Below, piece by piece: positions 54,520-64,000 of a stretch of 64,000 bases of DNA. Position 1 is the stretch's first letter. The number at the start of each line of letters is the position of its first letter. Both the position numbers and the translations under genes were made by a program. The stretch is from Pseudohongiella sp. (lineage in GTDB: Bacteria; Pseudomonadota; Gammaproteobacteria; Pseudomonadales; Pseudohongiellaceae). The stretch lies in NCBI GenBank assembly GCA_030651695.1, contig JAUSCD010000029.1, positions 496,001-560,000 of the forward strand, written 5' to 3'. The notes below the pieces were generated by a model. That model did not search any database, was not told the DNA's origin, and saw only the letters and a list, made by a program, of their open reading frames with translations.

Positions 54520-54756
54520 ATGGAATTCTTTGAATTTGTCATCGCGCTGGTCGCCGTTGGCGGCACATTCGTGACGATCTGGGTCGTGCTGCTGTACCAG
54601 CGCAAGGAGAAAAAACTACCGGCTGCTGCGCGCGCTTACGAACTGAGCGAGCTCAGCGCCATGGCTGACACCATGAACCGGAGAATCGACACCCTGGAAT
54701 CGATTCTGGACGCCGAAGTACCGGGTTGGAGGGAGCAGCATGAACAAAAACACTGA
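54520..54756 (+). CDS. pspB: Phage shock protein B
   Basis: A 78-residue inner-membrane protein with one N-terminal helix (about 6-27) and a cytoplasmic coiled coil ending in LDAEVPGWREQ. With PspC it senses membrane damage and removes PspA from PspF. Overlaps pspC by 17 bp. Confidence 0.95.
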   Translation: MEFFEFVIALVAVGGTFVTIWVVLLYQRKEKKLPAAARAYELSELSAMADTMNRRIDTLESILDAEVPGWREQHEQKH

Positions 54757-55528
54757 TCAGGACCCACAGTTTTCCTACCAACGCCCGGTTTTAAAACTGG
54801 ACAGGGAAAACAAAAAAGTACTGGGAGTCTGCAGCGGTTTTGCTCGTTACCTGGAGGTACCTCCGGCACTGGTGCGCGTAATCTTCGTCGTCGCGTGTCT
54901 GGTATCACCTTTTTTGATTCTGGTGTACCTGTTGCTGTACTGGTTGCTTGAAGACGAAAAACGGCCCGGACGGATCAAAGAAGCTTTGAGCTCATACATG
55001 CCCGGACAGGCTGGTTCGGCGCAGGCTGATGCCAACTCCAGACAGAGTGACCATCAGACTGCGAATCAAGGGCAATCAAACGGGCACGCTAGCATGGACG
55101 CAGAACCAGCCAGACGATTCGACCTTAAAAAGCCTCTTTACCGCAGCAGAAGAAATGTACGGATCGGGGGTGTTTGCGCCGGACTGGCAGATTACCTCAA
55201 CGTTAACGCGTTTTTTGTCCGGCTGGTGACGTTTGCTTCAATCTTTATATTAGGCGGCATTACGTTCTGGGTTTATGTCATCTGCTGGATTGTGCTTGAC
55301 AAAGAACCAAAATCCTTGCAAAAGTCACGCAGAGGTTCAGCAAAGTCATCAGGAGAAATTCACCCTGAGAGCAGCCGGGCCGACGCCGCCGGGTCCCAGG
55401 CATTTGATACCGAAACGATCAAAGCCTGCGCCGAGCGATTACAAGCCACCGAGCAGCGTCTGCGCAGCGCGGAAGCATTTATTACGTCGCGCCAGTTCAG
55501 ATTGCATTGCGAGATAAACAGGATCTGA
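54740..55528 (+). CDS. pspC: Phage shock protein C with two PspC domains
   Basis: A 262-residue protein with two PspC domains: 19-72 (VLGVCSGFARYLEVPPALVRV) and about 138-190 (IGGVCAGLADYLNVNAFFVRL), each with one membrane segment, joined by a Gln/Ser-rich linker. A predicted coiled coil follows at the C-terminus. Typical PspC proteins (about 120-140 residues) have one domain, so this one is duplicated. Works with PspB to release PspF from PspA. Confidence 0.9.
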   Translation: MNKNTDQDPQFSYQRPVLKLDRENKKVLGVCSGFARYLEVPPALVRVIFVVACLVSPFLILVYLLLYWLLEDEKRPGRIKEALSSYMPGQAGSAQADANSRQSDHQTANQGQSNGHASMDAEPARRFDLKKPLYRSRRNVRIGGVCAGLADYLNVNAFFVRLVTFASIFILGGITFWVYVICWIVLDKEPKSLQKSRRGSAKSSGEIHPESSRADAAGSQAFDTETIKACAERLQATEQRLRSAEAFITSRQFRLHCEINRI

Positions 55529-55534
55529 GGATCA

Positions 55535-55888
55535 ATGGCAGAACTGCCTGATTTTGACACCCTGATGAAATTGCACAAGGAAGATCCGGAGGCACTTGAG
55601 CGCCTCCGGCAAAACCTCACATCGGAGCTGATGAACAAAGCCTCTGACCACACCCGCCGTCGACTTGAAGGTCTGCAGTTCAGAATAAATATGGAGCTGC
55701 GCCGGGCAAGCAACCCTACCGCACGCTTTCTGCGCCTTTCAGATATGATGCAAGAGTCCTTCCACGAACTTAATTACTGCCTCAACAATCCTGTTGACGC
55801 GGTGATTGCGCGACAGAACACCCAAAAGGCTGATATTGTTCCGCTTGTCCGGAGAACATCCGGAGACACGCCCTCAGGCAGGCACTAG
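55535..55888 (+). CDS. DUF3135 domain protein
   Basis: A 117-residue helical cytoplasmic protein with the DUF3135 pattern PDFDTLMKLHKEDPEALE and RRRLEGLQFRIN. Function unknown. It starts 6 bp after pspC, so it is probably expressed with the psp operon. Confidence 0.82.
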   Translation: MAELPDFDTLMKLHKEDPEALERLRQNLTSELMNKASDHTRRRLEGLQFRINMELRRASNPTARFLRLSDMMQESFHELNYCLNNPVDAVIARQNTQKADIVPLVRRTSGDTPSGRH

Positions 55889-55942
55889 ACTGCTTTGCCT
55901 GACAGGCAATATCAGAGCATCAAAGGTTTTATCAGAATTCGA

Positions 55943-56545
55943 ATGAAATATTGCCAACACTGCGCCGGCCCGATAACGCATCACATCCCGCCAGGCGACG
56001 ACAAATTGCGCTATTGTTGCCTCAGCTGCGACGTTGTCTTTTACCAGAACCCGAATAATATCGTGGGCACTCTTCCCTACTTTGGTGATCAGGTGTTGTT
56101 ATGCCGGCGAGCCATCGAACCCAGAAAAGGATTGTGGACGTTACCTGCTGGATTTATGGAAAACGGCGAAACAAGCTGGCAGGGAGCATTGCGTGAAACA
56201 GATGAAGAAGCCGGCGCCCAAGTCACTTTGTTGCCGGACAGTTTGTATACTATTTTTAACCTTCCAAACATCAATCAGGTTTATCTGTTTTTCAGAGCAG
56301 AACTCAGCAGCCTGTTGTTTGAACCAGGAACGGAAAGCCTCGAAGTAAAGTTATTCAGAGAAGACGAAATCCCGTGGCAGGAAATTGCTTTTGCTGTGGT
56401 CAAAACGACCTTGCGACAATATTTTGATGATCGCCGCCAGCAATACTACCCTGTGCGCATGTACGATGTAACATACTCACCGGAACGCAAGGCAGATATC
56501 AAACTGGTCAGCGAAAGTGGCAATAAGAATTTTGCGGAGATATAA
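55943..56545 (+). CDS. NUDIX hydrolase with N-terminal zinc ribbon
   Basis: A 200-residue hydrolase of nucleoside-diphosphate derivatives. Residues 4-33 hold CQHC and CCLSC, a zinc ribbon like that of NudC-type NADH pyrophosphatases. The NUDIX box G-x5-E-x7-RETDEEAG is complete. The start ATG at 55943 begins right at the ribbon (MKYCQHC); its ribosome site is weak. Confidence 0.87.
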   Translation: MKYCQHCAGPITHHIPPGDDKLRYCCLSCDVVFYQNPNNIVGTLPYFGDQVLLCRRAIEPRKGLWTLPAGFMENGETSWQGALRETDEEAGAQVTLLPDSLYTIFNLPNINQVYLFFRAELSSLLFEPGTESLEVKLFREDEIPWQEIAFAVVKTTLRQYFDDRRQQYYPVRMYDVTYSPERKADIKLVSESGNKNFAEI

Positions 56546-56939
56546 ACCAAACTTGTTATAAAACGGCCCCAGACATCCTTGCCGGGGCCGAGCGCATCCT
56601 GCACCATCCATGGCATGCGTCATAAACGCTGTAGTGCTCCCTGCTCCCTCCCTTGATAGCTAGTCCAGGTCATCTATCGCCCAGCCAATGCTGCGAGCAT
56701 AGTACGCGAATCGCCTTGGGAATTGCAACAATCTGTGACATAGACAATTGGCTTATTGAGATCTCCATCACAAAATTATGCCACGCGATTATCTGGCGTT
56801 TAGTTTTATTAAACAGTTAGTTAAAAAAAAATTACTCTGCGCCAATTCCGATTTCACGGAAAATTCTGAATATTGTAAAAACCAATTTGCGACGAAACGA
56901 GTGAAATCCGTAATGAGTCAATTCAATTTTGAAATGCAT
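56546..56939. other. Intergenic with a hairpin, no gene seen
   Basis: About 390 bp between convergent genes. CGGCCCC (56564-56570) pairs with GGGGCCG (56584-56590) right after the NUDIX stop; it lacks a T run, so it is only a possible terminator. The rest is AT-rich with no recognisable site. Confidence 0.5.
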
Positions 56940-57251
56940 TCATAAATCCAATATCTGAATAACATCATAGGCGGGCTCTTCGTAAGGATGGGCCAGAATC
57001 AGCGCCGCTACCACGTTTTTCAAACAAGCTTCAGCACAAAGCATTTCAACCCGGTACTCAACAACTGATTCAAGTCTATCAACTACTCCGATTGCAGGAC
57101 TGGCACCCGGAAGTGGGCGAAATTGTCCCCTGCCTTCAATTTGCCAGCAACATTGCTCATAGTTGCCGATGCGTCCGGCGCCTGCATCAAATACTGCCAG
57201 CTTTACAGATTCGAGATGTGACTCCGGCACGTAAAAACAGAGTTTGAACAT
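56940..57251 (-). CDS. NIF3/YqfO-like protein
   Basis: A 103-residue protein starting MFKLCFYVPESHLESVKLAVFDAGAG, the inserted domain found in YqfO/NIF3 proteins and also as a stand-alone protein, ending in ILAHPYEEPAYDVIQILDL. Function unknown. AGGA stands 7 nt before the ATG at 57251; it follows purL by 50 bp. Confidence 0.83.
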   Translation of the reverse strand: MFKLCFYVPESHLESVKLAVFDAGAGRIGNYEQCCWQIEGRGQFRPLPGASPAIGVVDRLESVVEYRVEMLCAEACLKNVVAALILAHPYEEPAYDVIQILDL

Positions 57252-57301
57252 GAGTGATCCTGCCTGACTCATACCAGTCAAAGCTAAGCCAATAATTGTT
57301 A

Positions 57302-60300
57302 TTACTTCAGCCATGCCCTGGCGTTACGGAACATGCGCATCGTTGGAGCATCTTCCACCCACTCCTCAGAGCGCCATGAATTTTGCACTGCACGGAACAC
57401 ACGCTCCGGATGTGGCATCATGATAGTTACACGCCCGTCCCTGCTACACACACCAGCTATTCCGGCAGGCGAGCCATTGGGGTTCTCAGGATAGTGTTCA
57501 GTGACCTGGTCATGGCTGTCAACGTACTGAACAGAAATCCCCTGTGCGGCTTTCAGCTGACTCTGAGTTGAGTTATCTGCGAATCGCACAAAGCCTTCAC
57601 CATGTGCGACCGCAATCGGGAACACCGAGTCTTGCATGCCTTGCATGAATACCGAAGGCGATGCAGCCACTTTAAGCAAACTGACTCGTGCCTCAAACTG
57701 CTCAGAGCGATTGCGCTCAAACCTGGGCCAGCTATCTGCACCCGGGATCAATTCGTGCAGCAGTGACATCATCTGACAACCGTTGCAAATACCAAGTGAC
57801 AAAGTTGATTTGCGCGCGAAAAACTCTTCAAACTGTTTACGCAGTGGCTCGTTAAACAGAATGGATTTTGCCCAGCCTCCGCCCGCGCCCAATACATCCC
57901 CGTAAGAAAAACCGCCACAAGCCACCAGCACATTGAATTGCTCGAGATCAATGCGACCAGCCAGCAAATCGCTCATGTGTACATCCACGGCACGAAATCC
58001 GGCGCGATCGAATGCTGCTGCCATCTCAACATGGCCGTTAACACCCTGCTCGCGCAACACTGCAACAGCCGGCCGGACCCCGGTGTTTATATACGGCGCT
58101 GCAATATCCTGATTCACGTCAAAACTCAGGCGCGCGTGCAAACCAGGATCTTCTTTATCCAGCAATCGATCATATTCCTGCTGTGCACAATCAGGATTAT
58201 CTCGCAGCGACTGCATTTCAAAACTGGTTCGCGCCCATAGCCGCAGACTTTCGCTTCGCGAACGCTCCAGCAGTAATCTGCCGCCATTAATGATTCTGAT
58301 GTTGTCATGCGCCGCCGGATGACCGATCACGGAGGTGCACTCGGACAAACCGAACTCCTCAACAATACTGAACACTTTGGTTAACTGATCGCGCGGCACC
58401 TGCAACACTGCCCCTGCTTCTTCGTTAAACAGAACATCGATTGCGTTGGTGTCAGCGTGCATAAGTTCGGCGAGCTGAAGATCAACCCCACAATGTCCTG
58501 CAAACGCCATCTCGGTGACAGTAACCAGCAAACCGCCATCAGAACGATCGTGATAAGCCATTAACAAACCATTTTCGTTTAACTGCTGAACCAAACCAAA
58601 AAAGTTCTTCAGATCTTGAGGATTATTGATATCCGCAGGCACATCGCCGAGCTCACGATACACCTGAGCCAGCGCGGAACCACCCATACGGTTTCTGCCA
58701 TGACCCAGGTCAATCAAGATCAAGTCACTGGCTTCAGACACATTACGCAATTGCGGAGTGACTGTCCGGCGAATATCAAGCACCGGAGCGAATGCCGAAA
58801 TCACCAGAGACAAAGGTGCCGTGTTGCTTTTTTTATTGCCGTGTTCATCCTGCCACACGGTACGCATCGACATGGAGTCTTTGCCTACTGGTATACAGAT
58901 TCCCAGCGCTGGACAAAGCTCCATACCCACTGCTTTGACAGTTTCGTAGAGACGCGCATCTTCACCGGGATGCCCGGCCGCCACCATCCAGTTTGCGGAC
59001 AGTTTGATTTCGCTGATATCAGCAATTCTTGCTGAAGCAATATTTGTGATGGCCTCTGCAATCGCCATTCGGCCAGAAGCGGGTGCATCAAGTAATGCCA
59101 CCGGAGTACGTTCACCCATAGACATGGCTTCGCCGAAATAAGTGTCGAACGACGACGCAGTGACAGCAGCATCGGCGACGGGAACCTGCCAGGGGCCGAC
59201 CATCTGATCACGCGCTACCAATCCGGTGACGGTTCTGTCACCAATTGTGATCAGGAAATTCTTGCTGGCTACAGCCGGCAGACTGAGCACCCGCTCAAAA
59301 GCTTCTTCCAATGCAATTTGTGCCGTATCCAGCGCGATCCGCGGCACAGATTTGCTCACCACATCACGATGCATTCTTGGCGGTTTGCCAAACAAAACTG
59401 ACATCGGCAGATCTATAGGAAGATTGTCAAAGTGCTCATCTTTTAGACGGATCACTTCTTCGTCTGTTGCTTCGCCAACCACCGCATAAGGACAGCGCTC
59501 GCGTTTGCAGATCTGTTCAAATATCTCAAGATTCTCTGGCGTAACTGCCAGCACATACCGCTCTTGTGCTTCGTTGCACCAGATCTCCAGAGGCGACATT
59601 CCCGGTTCCGCATTCGGAATCTGGCGCAGAGAGAATATACCTCCGCTCTCACCATCTTTCACCAGTTCTGGCAACGCATTGGAAAGACCGCCAGCGCCAA
59701 CGTCATGGATAAATGCAATAGGATTGTCATCGCCCATCTGCCAGCAACGGTCAATAACCTCCTGACAACGGCGCTCCATCTCCGGGTTTTCACGCTGCAC
59801 AGAGGCAAAATCAAGCGCCGAATTGCTTGCACCAGATGCCATGGAGGATGCGGCTCCGCCACCCAGCCCGATCAGCATGGCGGGACCACCAAGAACAATC
59901 AGTTTTGCACCTGCATGAAACGGCTGTTTCTGCACATGCTGCTCACGAATATTGCCTAAACCACCAGCAATCATGATGGGCTTGTGGTAGCCACGCACTT
60001 CATACTTGTCCGCAGATGGCACAGACTCCTCGTACGTGCGAAAGTATCCACACAGATTGGGTCTGCCAAACTCATTGTTAAACGCTGCGGCTCCGATCGG
60101 ACCTTCCAGCATAATATCCAGCGCTGACACAATATGTGCCGGTCGGCCGAAATCCTCTTCCCACGGCTGCATAAAATCAGGCAGACGCAAATTCGAAACA
60201 CTGAAGCCACAAAGACCTGCTTTGGGTTTGGCACCTGTTCCGGTAGCGCCCTCGTCACGAATTTCTCCACCGTTGCCTGTTGCTGCACCGGGGAATGGTG

Positions 60301-61216
60301 CAATGGCAGTGGGATGATTGTGCGTCTCTACCTTCATCAGAATGTGGATAGGTTCGTTTACGTACGCATATTCATGCGACTGTGGCTGCGGGAAAAACCG
60401 TCCGGCTACGCTGCCTGTCATCACAGCCGCATTGTCCTTGTAGGCCGACAGCACGTTATCCGGTGACTTGTTATGTGTATTACGAATCATCGCAAACAGA
60501 GAGTGCGACTGTTCAATCCCATCCACTGTCCAACTGGCATTAAAAATTTTATGGCGACAGTGCTCAGAATTGGCCTGTGCAAACATCATCAGCTCAACGT
60601 CGTTGGGGTTACGGCCAAGACGTGTGAAAGCCTCATTCAGATAATCCATTTCATCGTCTGCAAGTGCCAAACCCATGGACTGGTTGGCATGCTGCAAAGC
60701 TTGTTTGCCACCGCCCAACACATCGACAGTGGTCAATTTTGCAGGCTGAGCATGAGAGAACAGCGCCTCGGCCTCGTCGTAGTCGTTGAGGATGGCTTGC
60801 GTCATTTTGTCGTGCAGACATGTATCCAGTTGCAGCAACTCAGCATCTGATAATGGCTCTTTTAAACTGACATGCCAGGCAATAGCACGTTCGACACGGG
60901 TAATCTGCACCAGACCGCAATTCCTGACGATGTCCGTCGCTTTGCTTGACCAGGGGGAAATCGTTCCTGGTCGGGGCACTACCAGGCGGAAGACACCAAA
61001 CTGGCCGCTTTCATCCTCTGCTGCGGGATCATCACCATAATTGAGTAGCTGCTCGAGAACCAGCATCTGAGAGTTGTCCAGTGCAGGGGCACCATCTATT
61101 AAGTGGACAAAACGGGAGCTGAGGGTCTCCACAGCAGGAACGTCCTGCTGAATCTGACGCAGGAGCTTACGGAGACGAAAATCGGAATGTGCGGTGCAGC
61201 CAGTGAGAACAAGCAT
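57302..61216 (-). CDS. purL: Phosphoribosylformylglycinamidine synthase
   Basis: A 1304-residue fused FGAM synthase: purine step 4, adding an amide from glutamine. N-terminal domain, two AIRS-type synthase halves ([16 protein letters not shown] [19 protein letters not shown]), and a C-terminal class I glutaminase with catalytic Cys in GICNGCQMM. Length is that of the large proteobacterial form (E. coli 1295). Starts at 61216. Confidence 0.97.
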   Translation of the reverse strand: MLVLTGCTAHSDFRLRKLLRQIQQDVPAVETLSSRFVHLIDGAPALDNSQMLVLEQLLNYGDDPAAEDESGQFGVFRLVVPRPGTISPWSSKATDIVRNCGLVQITRVERAIAWHVSLKEPLSDAELLQLDTCLHDKMTQAILNDYDEAEALFSHAQPAKLTTVDVLGGGKQALQHANQSMGLALADDEMDYLNEAFTRLGRNPNDVELMMFAQANSEHCRHKIFNASWTVDGIEQSHSLFAMIRNTHNKSPDNVLSAYKDNAAVMTGSVAGRFFPQPQSHEYAYVNEPIHILMKVETHNHPTAIAPFPGAATGNGGEIRDEGATGTGAKPKAGLCGFSVSNLRLPDFMQPWEEDFGRPAHIVSALDIMLEGPIGAAAFNNEFGRPNLCGYFRTYEESVPSADKYEVRGYHKPIMIAGGLGNIREQHVQKQPFHAGAKLIVLGGPAMLIGLGGGAASSMASGASNSALDFASVQRENPEMERRCQEVIDRCWQMGDDNPIAFIHDVGAGGLSNALPELVKDGESGGIFSLRQIPNAEPGMSPLEIWCNEAQERYVLAVTPENLEIFEQICKRERCPYAVVGEATDEEVIRLKDEHFDNLPIDLPMSVLFGKPPRMHRDVVSKSVPRIALDTAQIALEEAFERVLSLPAVASKNFLITIGDRTVTGLVARDQMVGPWQVPVADAAVTASSFDTYFGEAMSMGERTPVALLDAPASGRMAIAEAITNIASARIADISEIKLSANWMVAAGHPGEDARLYETVKAVGMELCPALGICIPVGKDSMSMRTVWQDEHGNKKSNTAPLSLVISAFAPVLDIRRTVTPQLRNVSEASDLILIDLGHGRNRMGGSALAQVYRELGDVPADINNPQDLKNFFGLVQQLNENGLLMAYHDRSDGGLLVTVTEMAFAGHCGVDLQLAELMHADTNAIDVLFNEEAGAVLQVPRDQLTKVFSIVEEFGLSECTSVIGHPAAHDNIRIINGGRLLLERSRSESLRLWARTSFEMQSLRDNPDCAQQEYDRLLDKEDPGLHARLSFDVNQDIAAPYINTGVRPAVAVLREQGVNGHVEMAAAFDRAGFRAVDVHMSDLLAGRIDLEQFNVLVACGGFSYGDVLGAGGGWAKSILFNEPLRKQFEEFFARKSTLSLGICNGCQMMSLLHELIPGADSWPRFERNRSEQFEARVSLLKVAASPSVFMQGMQDSVFPIAVAHGEGFVRFADNSTQSQLKAAQGISVQYVDSHDQVTEHYPENPNGSPAGIAGVCSRDGRVTIMMPHPERVFRAVQNSWRSEEWVEDAPTMRMFRNARAWLK

Positions 61217-61335
61217 TGTGTCTGATAGCCTTATTTGTCAGTGGGTCTGTAAGCTGGGATATCGGCGATACAGTAAGAAGGTAGCGCGAAAATCAGGGGC
61301 GTATGATACGCCATCAAAGCACAAAAATCAGGCGA

Positions 61336-61821
61336 TTATTGTTGTTGTGACTGGGCAGCCTGACGCCGCTTATCAACAAAAAACTGCTTCATCAACTTTG
61401 AACAATCAACTTCGAGCACTCCCCCCAGAACCTCCGGACTGTGATTGAAGTGACCATTTTCAAATAGTTTCTGCCCGCTGAACACCGCACCGTAACGAGG
61501 CTCGGCAGCACCAAACACCAACCGCTTGATACGGGCGTGGATAATGGCGCCATAACACATGGTGCAGGGCTCGATGGTGACGTACAGGGTTGCGTCCGGC
61601 ATACGGTAGTTGCCGATCACCTGACCGGCATCACGCAGAGCGCAGATTTCGGCATGAGCACTGGGATCATGTGTTCTTACTGGCTGATTGAATCCTCGCC
61701 CGATGACCTGTTTGTTCTGAACCAGCAGCGCGCCCACCGGCACCTCGCCGGCATCAGCAGCCTGCTGGGCGAGCCGCAGCGCTTCGCGCATGAAGGTTAT
61801 GTCGTCAGGATTTATTCCCAT
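61336..61821 (-). CDS. tadA: tRNA-specific adenosine deaminase TadA
   Basis: A 161-residue zinc deaminase making inosine at position 34 of tRNA-Arg(ACG). Catalytic HAEICAL and PCTMC (zinc ligands). Its target tRNA is encoded at 16569-16645. Overlaps the 3' end of guaA by 10 bp; the gene order guaB-guaA-tadA-purL matches Pseudomonas, except that mltF is absent. Confidence 0.95.
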   Translation of the reverse strand: MGINPDDITFMREALRLAQQAADAGEVPVGALLVQNKQVIGRGFNQPVRTHDPSAHAEICALRDAGQVIGNYRMPDATLYVTIEPCTMCYGAIIHARIKRLVFGAAEPRYGAVFSGQKLFENGHFNHSPEVLGGVLEVDCSKLMKQFFVDKRRQAAQSQQQ

Positions 61822-63392
61822 TCAATGGTCGCTGGCGGCTTCGACGAAATATCGTATGTCACACGTGACACATCCGCAATTTCATTAATGATGCGGTTGC
61901 TGACGGTTTCCAGTAATTCGTATGGCAGATGCGCCCATCGTGCGGTCATAAAATCTATGGTCTCCACGGCGCGCAATGAAATGACCCAGGAATAACGCCT
62001 GCCGTCGCCCACCACTCCGACCGATTTTACCGGCAGAAATACAGCAAAAGCCTGGCTGGTCTTGTGGTAATAACCAGAGCGGTGCAGCTCTTCGATAAAA
62101 ATCGCATCCGCACGACGCAACGTCTCGCAATACTCCTTTTTCACTTCTCCGAGGATACGCACACCCAGACCAGGGCCCGGAAACGGATGACGATAGACCA
62201 TGTCGTAAGGCAGTCCAAGCTCCAGACCCAGCCGGCGCACTTCGTCTTTGAACAATTCTCTCAGTGGCTCAACCAGCTTTAATGCCATGTTCTCCGGCAG
62301 GCCGCCTACATTGTGATGTGACTTGATGACATGCGCCTTGCCTGTTCTTGAACCTGCAGACTCAATCACATCCGGGTAGATCGTGCCTTGCGCCAGCCAC
62401 TTGACGTTAGCGATTTTGCTGGCTTCCTCATCAAACACTTCAATAAATGTATTGCCAATAGCTTTACGTTTTTTCTCAGGATCGCTGACGCCCGCCAATG
62501 CACTCAGGAAACGATTCTCCGCATCAACACGAAGCACTTTTACGCCCATATTCTGCGCAAAAGTTGCCATCACCTGATCACCTTCCCGCAATCGTAGCAA
62601 CCCGTTGTCTACAAATACGCAGGTCAGCTGATCACCAATGGCTTTGTGCAGCAAAGCGGCAACAACCGATGAATCTACACCGCCGGACAAACCCAACAAC
62701 ACGTGATCGCTGCCAACCTGCTCTCGGACTTTGTTGATGGCATCTTCAATAATATTGGCTGATGTCCATAGCGCCTCACAACCACACACAACATGAACAA
62801 ACCGTTCCAGTATGCGCTGCCCTTGCAAGGTGTGGGTCACTTCCGGGTGAAACTGGATACCATAGAAGCGCCGGGTTTCATCCGCCATTGCAGCGATCGG
62901 GGCGCTGGAAGTCTCAGCACTGACCACAAACCCCGGCGGCAACTTGACGACTTTATCGCCGTGGCTCATCCAGACATCCAACTGCGCAATGCCGCCTGCC
63001 GCGATGCGATCTTCTATACCCTCAAACAATGCGCCAGGTGCCGGCAGATTGACTTCAGCATAACCAAACTCTGATTTATCAGAAGCTTCTACCTTGCCGC
63101 CCAACTGCTCGGCCATGCTCTGCATGCCATAACAAATGCCCAGCAACGGCAGCCCCAGATCAAAAAACCATTTGGCTACCTGAGGGGAGTCTTTTTGAGT
63201 TGCCGTCTCCGGCCCGCCAGAAAATATTACACCCTTTGGTGCAAAGGTTTTGACTTCCTCCAGATCACACTGGTTGTCCCAGATCTCACAATAAACACCC
63301 AACTCACGTACGCGCCGCGCGATCAGTTGTGTGTACTGCGAACCGAAATCAAGAATAAGAATTTTCTGGCTGTGAATATTTTGCTGACTCAT
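61812..63392 (-). CDS. guaA: GMP synthase (glutamine-hydrolysing)
   Basis: A 526-residue enzyme converting XMP to GMP. N-terminal glutaminase with [12 protein letters not shown] (catalytic Cys), and a PP-loop ATPase, LSGGVDSSV, followed by the GMP-synthase C-terminal dimerisation domain. The ATG at 63392 ([19 protein letters not shown]) is the family start. Follows guaB by 95 bp. Confidence 0.97.
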   Translation of the reverse strand: MSQQNIHSQKILILDFGSQYTQLIARRVRELGVYCEIWDNQCDLEEVKTFAPKGVIFSGGPETATQKDSPQVAKWFFDLGLPLLGICYGMQSMAEQLGGKVEASDKSEFGYAEVNLPAPGALFEGIEDRIAAGGIAQLDVWMSHGDKVVKLPPGFVVSAETSSAPIAAMADETRRFYGIQFHPEVTHTLQGQRILERFVHVVCGCEALWTSANIIEDAINKVREQVGSDHVLLGLSGGVDSSVVAALLHKAIGDQLTCVFVDNGLLRLREGDQVMATFAQNMGVKVLRVDAENRFLSALAGVSDPEKKRKAIGNTFIEVFDEEASKIANVKWLAQGTIYPDVIESAGSRTGKAHVIKSHHNVGGLPENMALKLVEPLRELFKDEVRRLGLELGLPYDMVYRHPFPGPGLGVRILGEVKKEYCETLRRADAIFIEELHRSGYYHKTSQAFAVFLPVKSVGVVGDGRRYSWVISLRAVETIDFMTARWAHLPYELLETVSNRIINEIADVSRVTYDISSKPPATIEWE

Positions 63393-63487
63393 GTCGGGGA
63401 AGGCCTTGGTAATACAAACCACCTTCTGCTACCGACCCGTGTTTTAACACAAACAGTCAATAACAGAAGGCGGAAAGCAGGTTAACG

Positions 63488-64000
63488 TTAACTGAGACGA
63501 TAGTTCGGTGCTTCTTTGGTTATGCTGACATCGTGTACATGGCTTTCCTGCATGCCTGACGATGTAATCTTCACAAATTCGGGTTTTGTGCGCATAGTGT
63601 CTATATCTTCGCAGCCGGTATAACCCATGCTTGAACGCAGACCACCCATCAACTGATGCACAATACCCGACATCGAACCTTTATAGGGCACACGACCTTC
63701 AATACCTTCCGGTACCAACTTTTCTACTCCGGATGCGGCGTCCTGAAAATAGCGGTCACTGGAGCCCTGACTCTGAGCCATTGCACCCAGTGAACCCATA
63801 CCACGATAGGCTTTGTAGCTGCGGCCCTGATAGAGTTCTACTTCACCCGGCGCCTCTTCGGTGCCAGCCAGCAGACCGCCAACCATCACAACATTGGCAC
63901 CGGCAGCGATCACCTTGGCCAGATCACCAGAGAACCGCACACCACCGTCAGAAATCACACAAACATTGGTATCTTTAAGAGCATCTACCACATTTGAGAC
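63488..64000 (-). CDS. guaB: IMP dehydrogenase (5' part outside window)
   Basis: The C-terminal 170 residues of GuaB, converting IMP to XMP. Visible are [34 protein letters not shown] and the flap region [10 protein letters not shown]. The catalytic Cys and CBS domains lie beyond the right edge. Frame is open to base 64000, so the gene continues. Confidence 0.96.
   Translation of the reverse strand, partial: VSNVVDALKDTNVCVISDGGVRFSGDLAKVIAAGANVVMVGGLLAGTEEAPGEVELYQGRSYKAYRGMGSLGAMAQSQGSSDRYFQDAASGVEKLVPEGIEGRVPYKGSMSGIVHQLMGGLRSSMGYTGCEDIDTMRTKPEFVKITSSGMQESHVHDVSITKEAPNYRLS

Noticed and set aside
56564..56590. Rho-independent terminator after the NUDIX gene
   Set aside because: A good GC stem but no following T run on either strand; listed as a hairpin only.

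Overview
This 64 kb window is ordinary chromosome from a gammaproteobacterium, probably marine or aquatic. The evidence is conserved gene order: ypjD/ffh-rpsP-rimM-trmD-rplS, dsbC-hom-thrC-recJ, alaS-lysC-csrA-tRNA-Ser and guaB-guaA-tadA-purL are blocks familiar from Pseudomonas and its relatives. There are also sigma-54 regulators of the NorR and PspF types and a suf operon with an IscR-type operator. I cannot name a genus from the sequence alone. No rRNA, prophage, insertion sequence or CRISPR array was seen.

Bases 1-8200 are the most distinctive part: a nitric-oxide/nitrite island. On the minus strand norR, nnrS and a membrane-anchored copper nitrite reductase (cut by the left edge) form a probable operon. 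Divergent from norR, a sigma-54 promoter preceded by three evenly built NorR-type sites (GATGT-N7-ACATC) should drive a plus-strand operon. That operon encodes a second, different copper nitrite reductase, a diheme cytochrome c, a monoheme cytochrome c and a two-domain multicopper oxidase. Its content resembles the nirK/ncgABC cluster of ammonia-oxidising Nitrosomonas, here placed under NorR/sigma-54 control.

Bases 7.3-18.5 kb are accessory: an SDR dehydrogenase with a suspicious C-terminus, an M50/CBS protease behind a perfect FNR/Anr box, an unknown protein, a PfkB-type kinase, a glycine-zipper lipoprotein, a large Tat-exported sulfatase with extra C-terminal domains, tRNA-Arg with a degenerate upstream copy of its 3' end, and three Sel1-repeat proteins. 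Bases 18.5-24.9 kb hold sufBCDS-sufA-sufT-sufE behind a promoter overlapped by an IscR-like operator. Bases 24.9-33.4 kb carry ppnN, a DUF2750 protein, a 3-hydroxyacyl-CoA dehydrogenase, a few secreted proteins, a lone TonB C-terminal-domain protein, and a 189-bp tandem repeat built from the 3' end of tRNA-Ser.

Bases 33.4-51 kb are housekeeping on the minus strand: RNA regulation (csrA), aspartate-family amino acids (lysC, hom, thrC), alaS, disulfide handling in the periplasm (dsbD, dsbC), recJ, ribosome and tRNA maturation (rplS, trmD, rimM, rpsP) and ffh. Bases 51-56.5 kb contain ypjD, a phosphopantetheinyl transferase, and the phage-shock system pspF/pspABC with its own sigma-54 promoter, followed by small genes. 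Bases 56.9-64 kb hold a NIF3/YqfO-like protein, purL, tadA, guaA and the C-terminal part of guaB (purine synthesis). The tRNA-Arg(ACG) in this window is the expected substrate of TadA.
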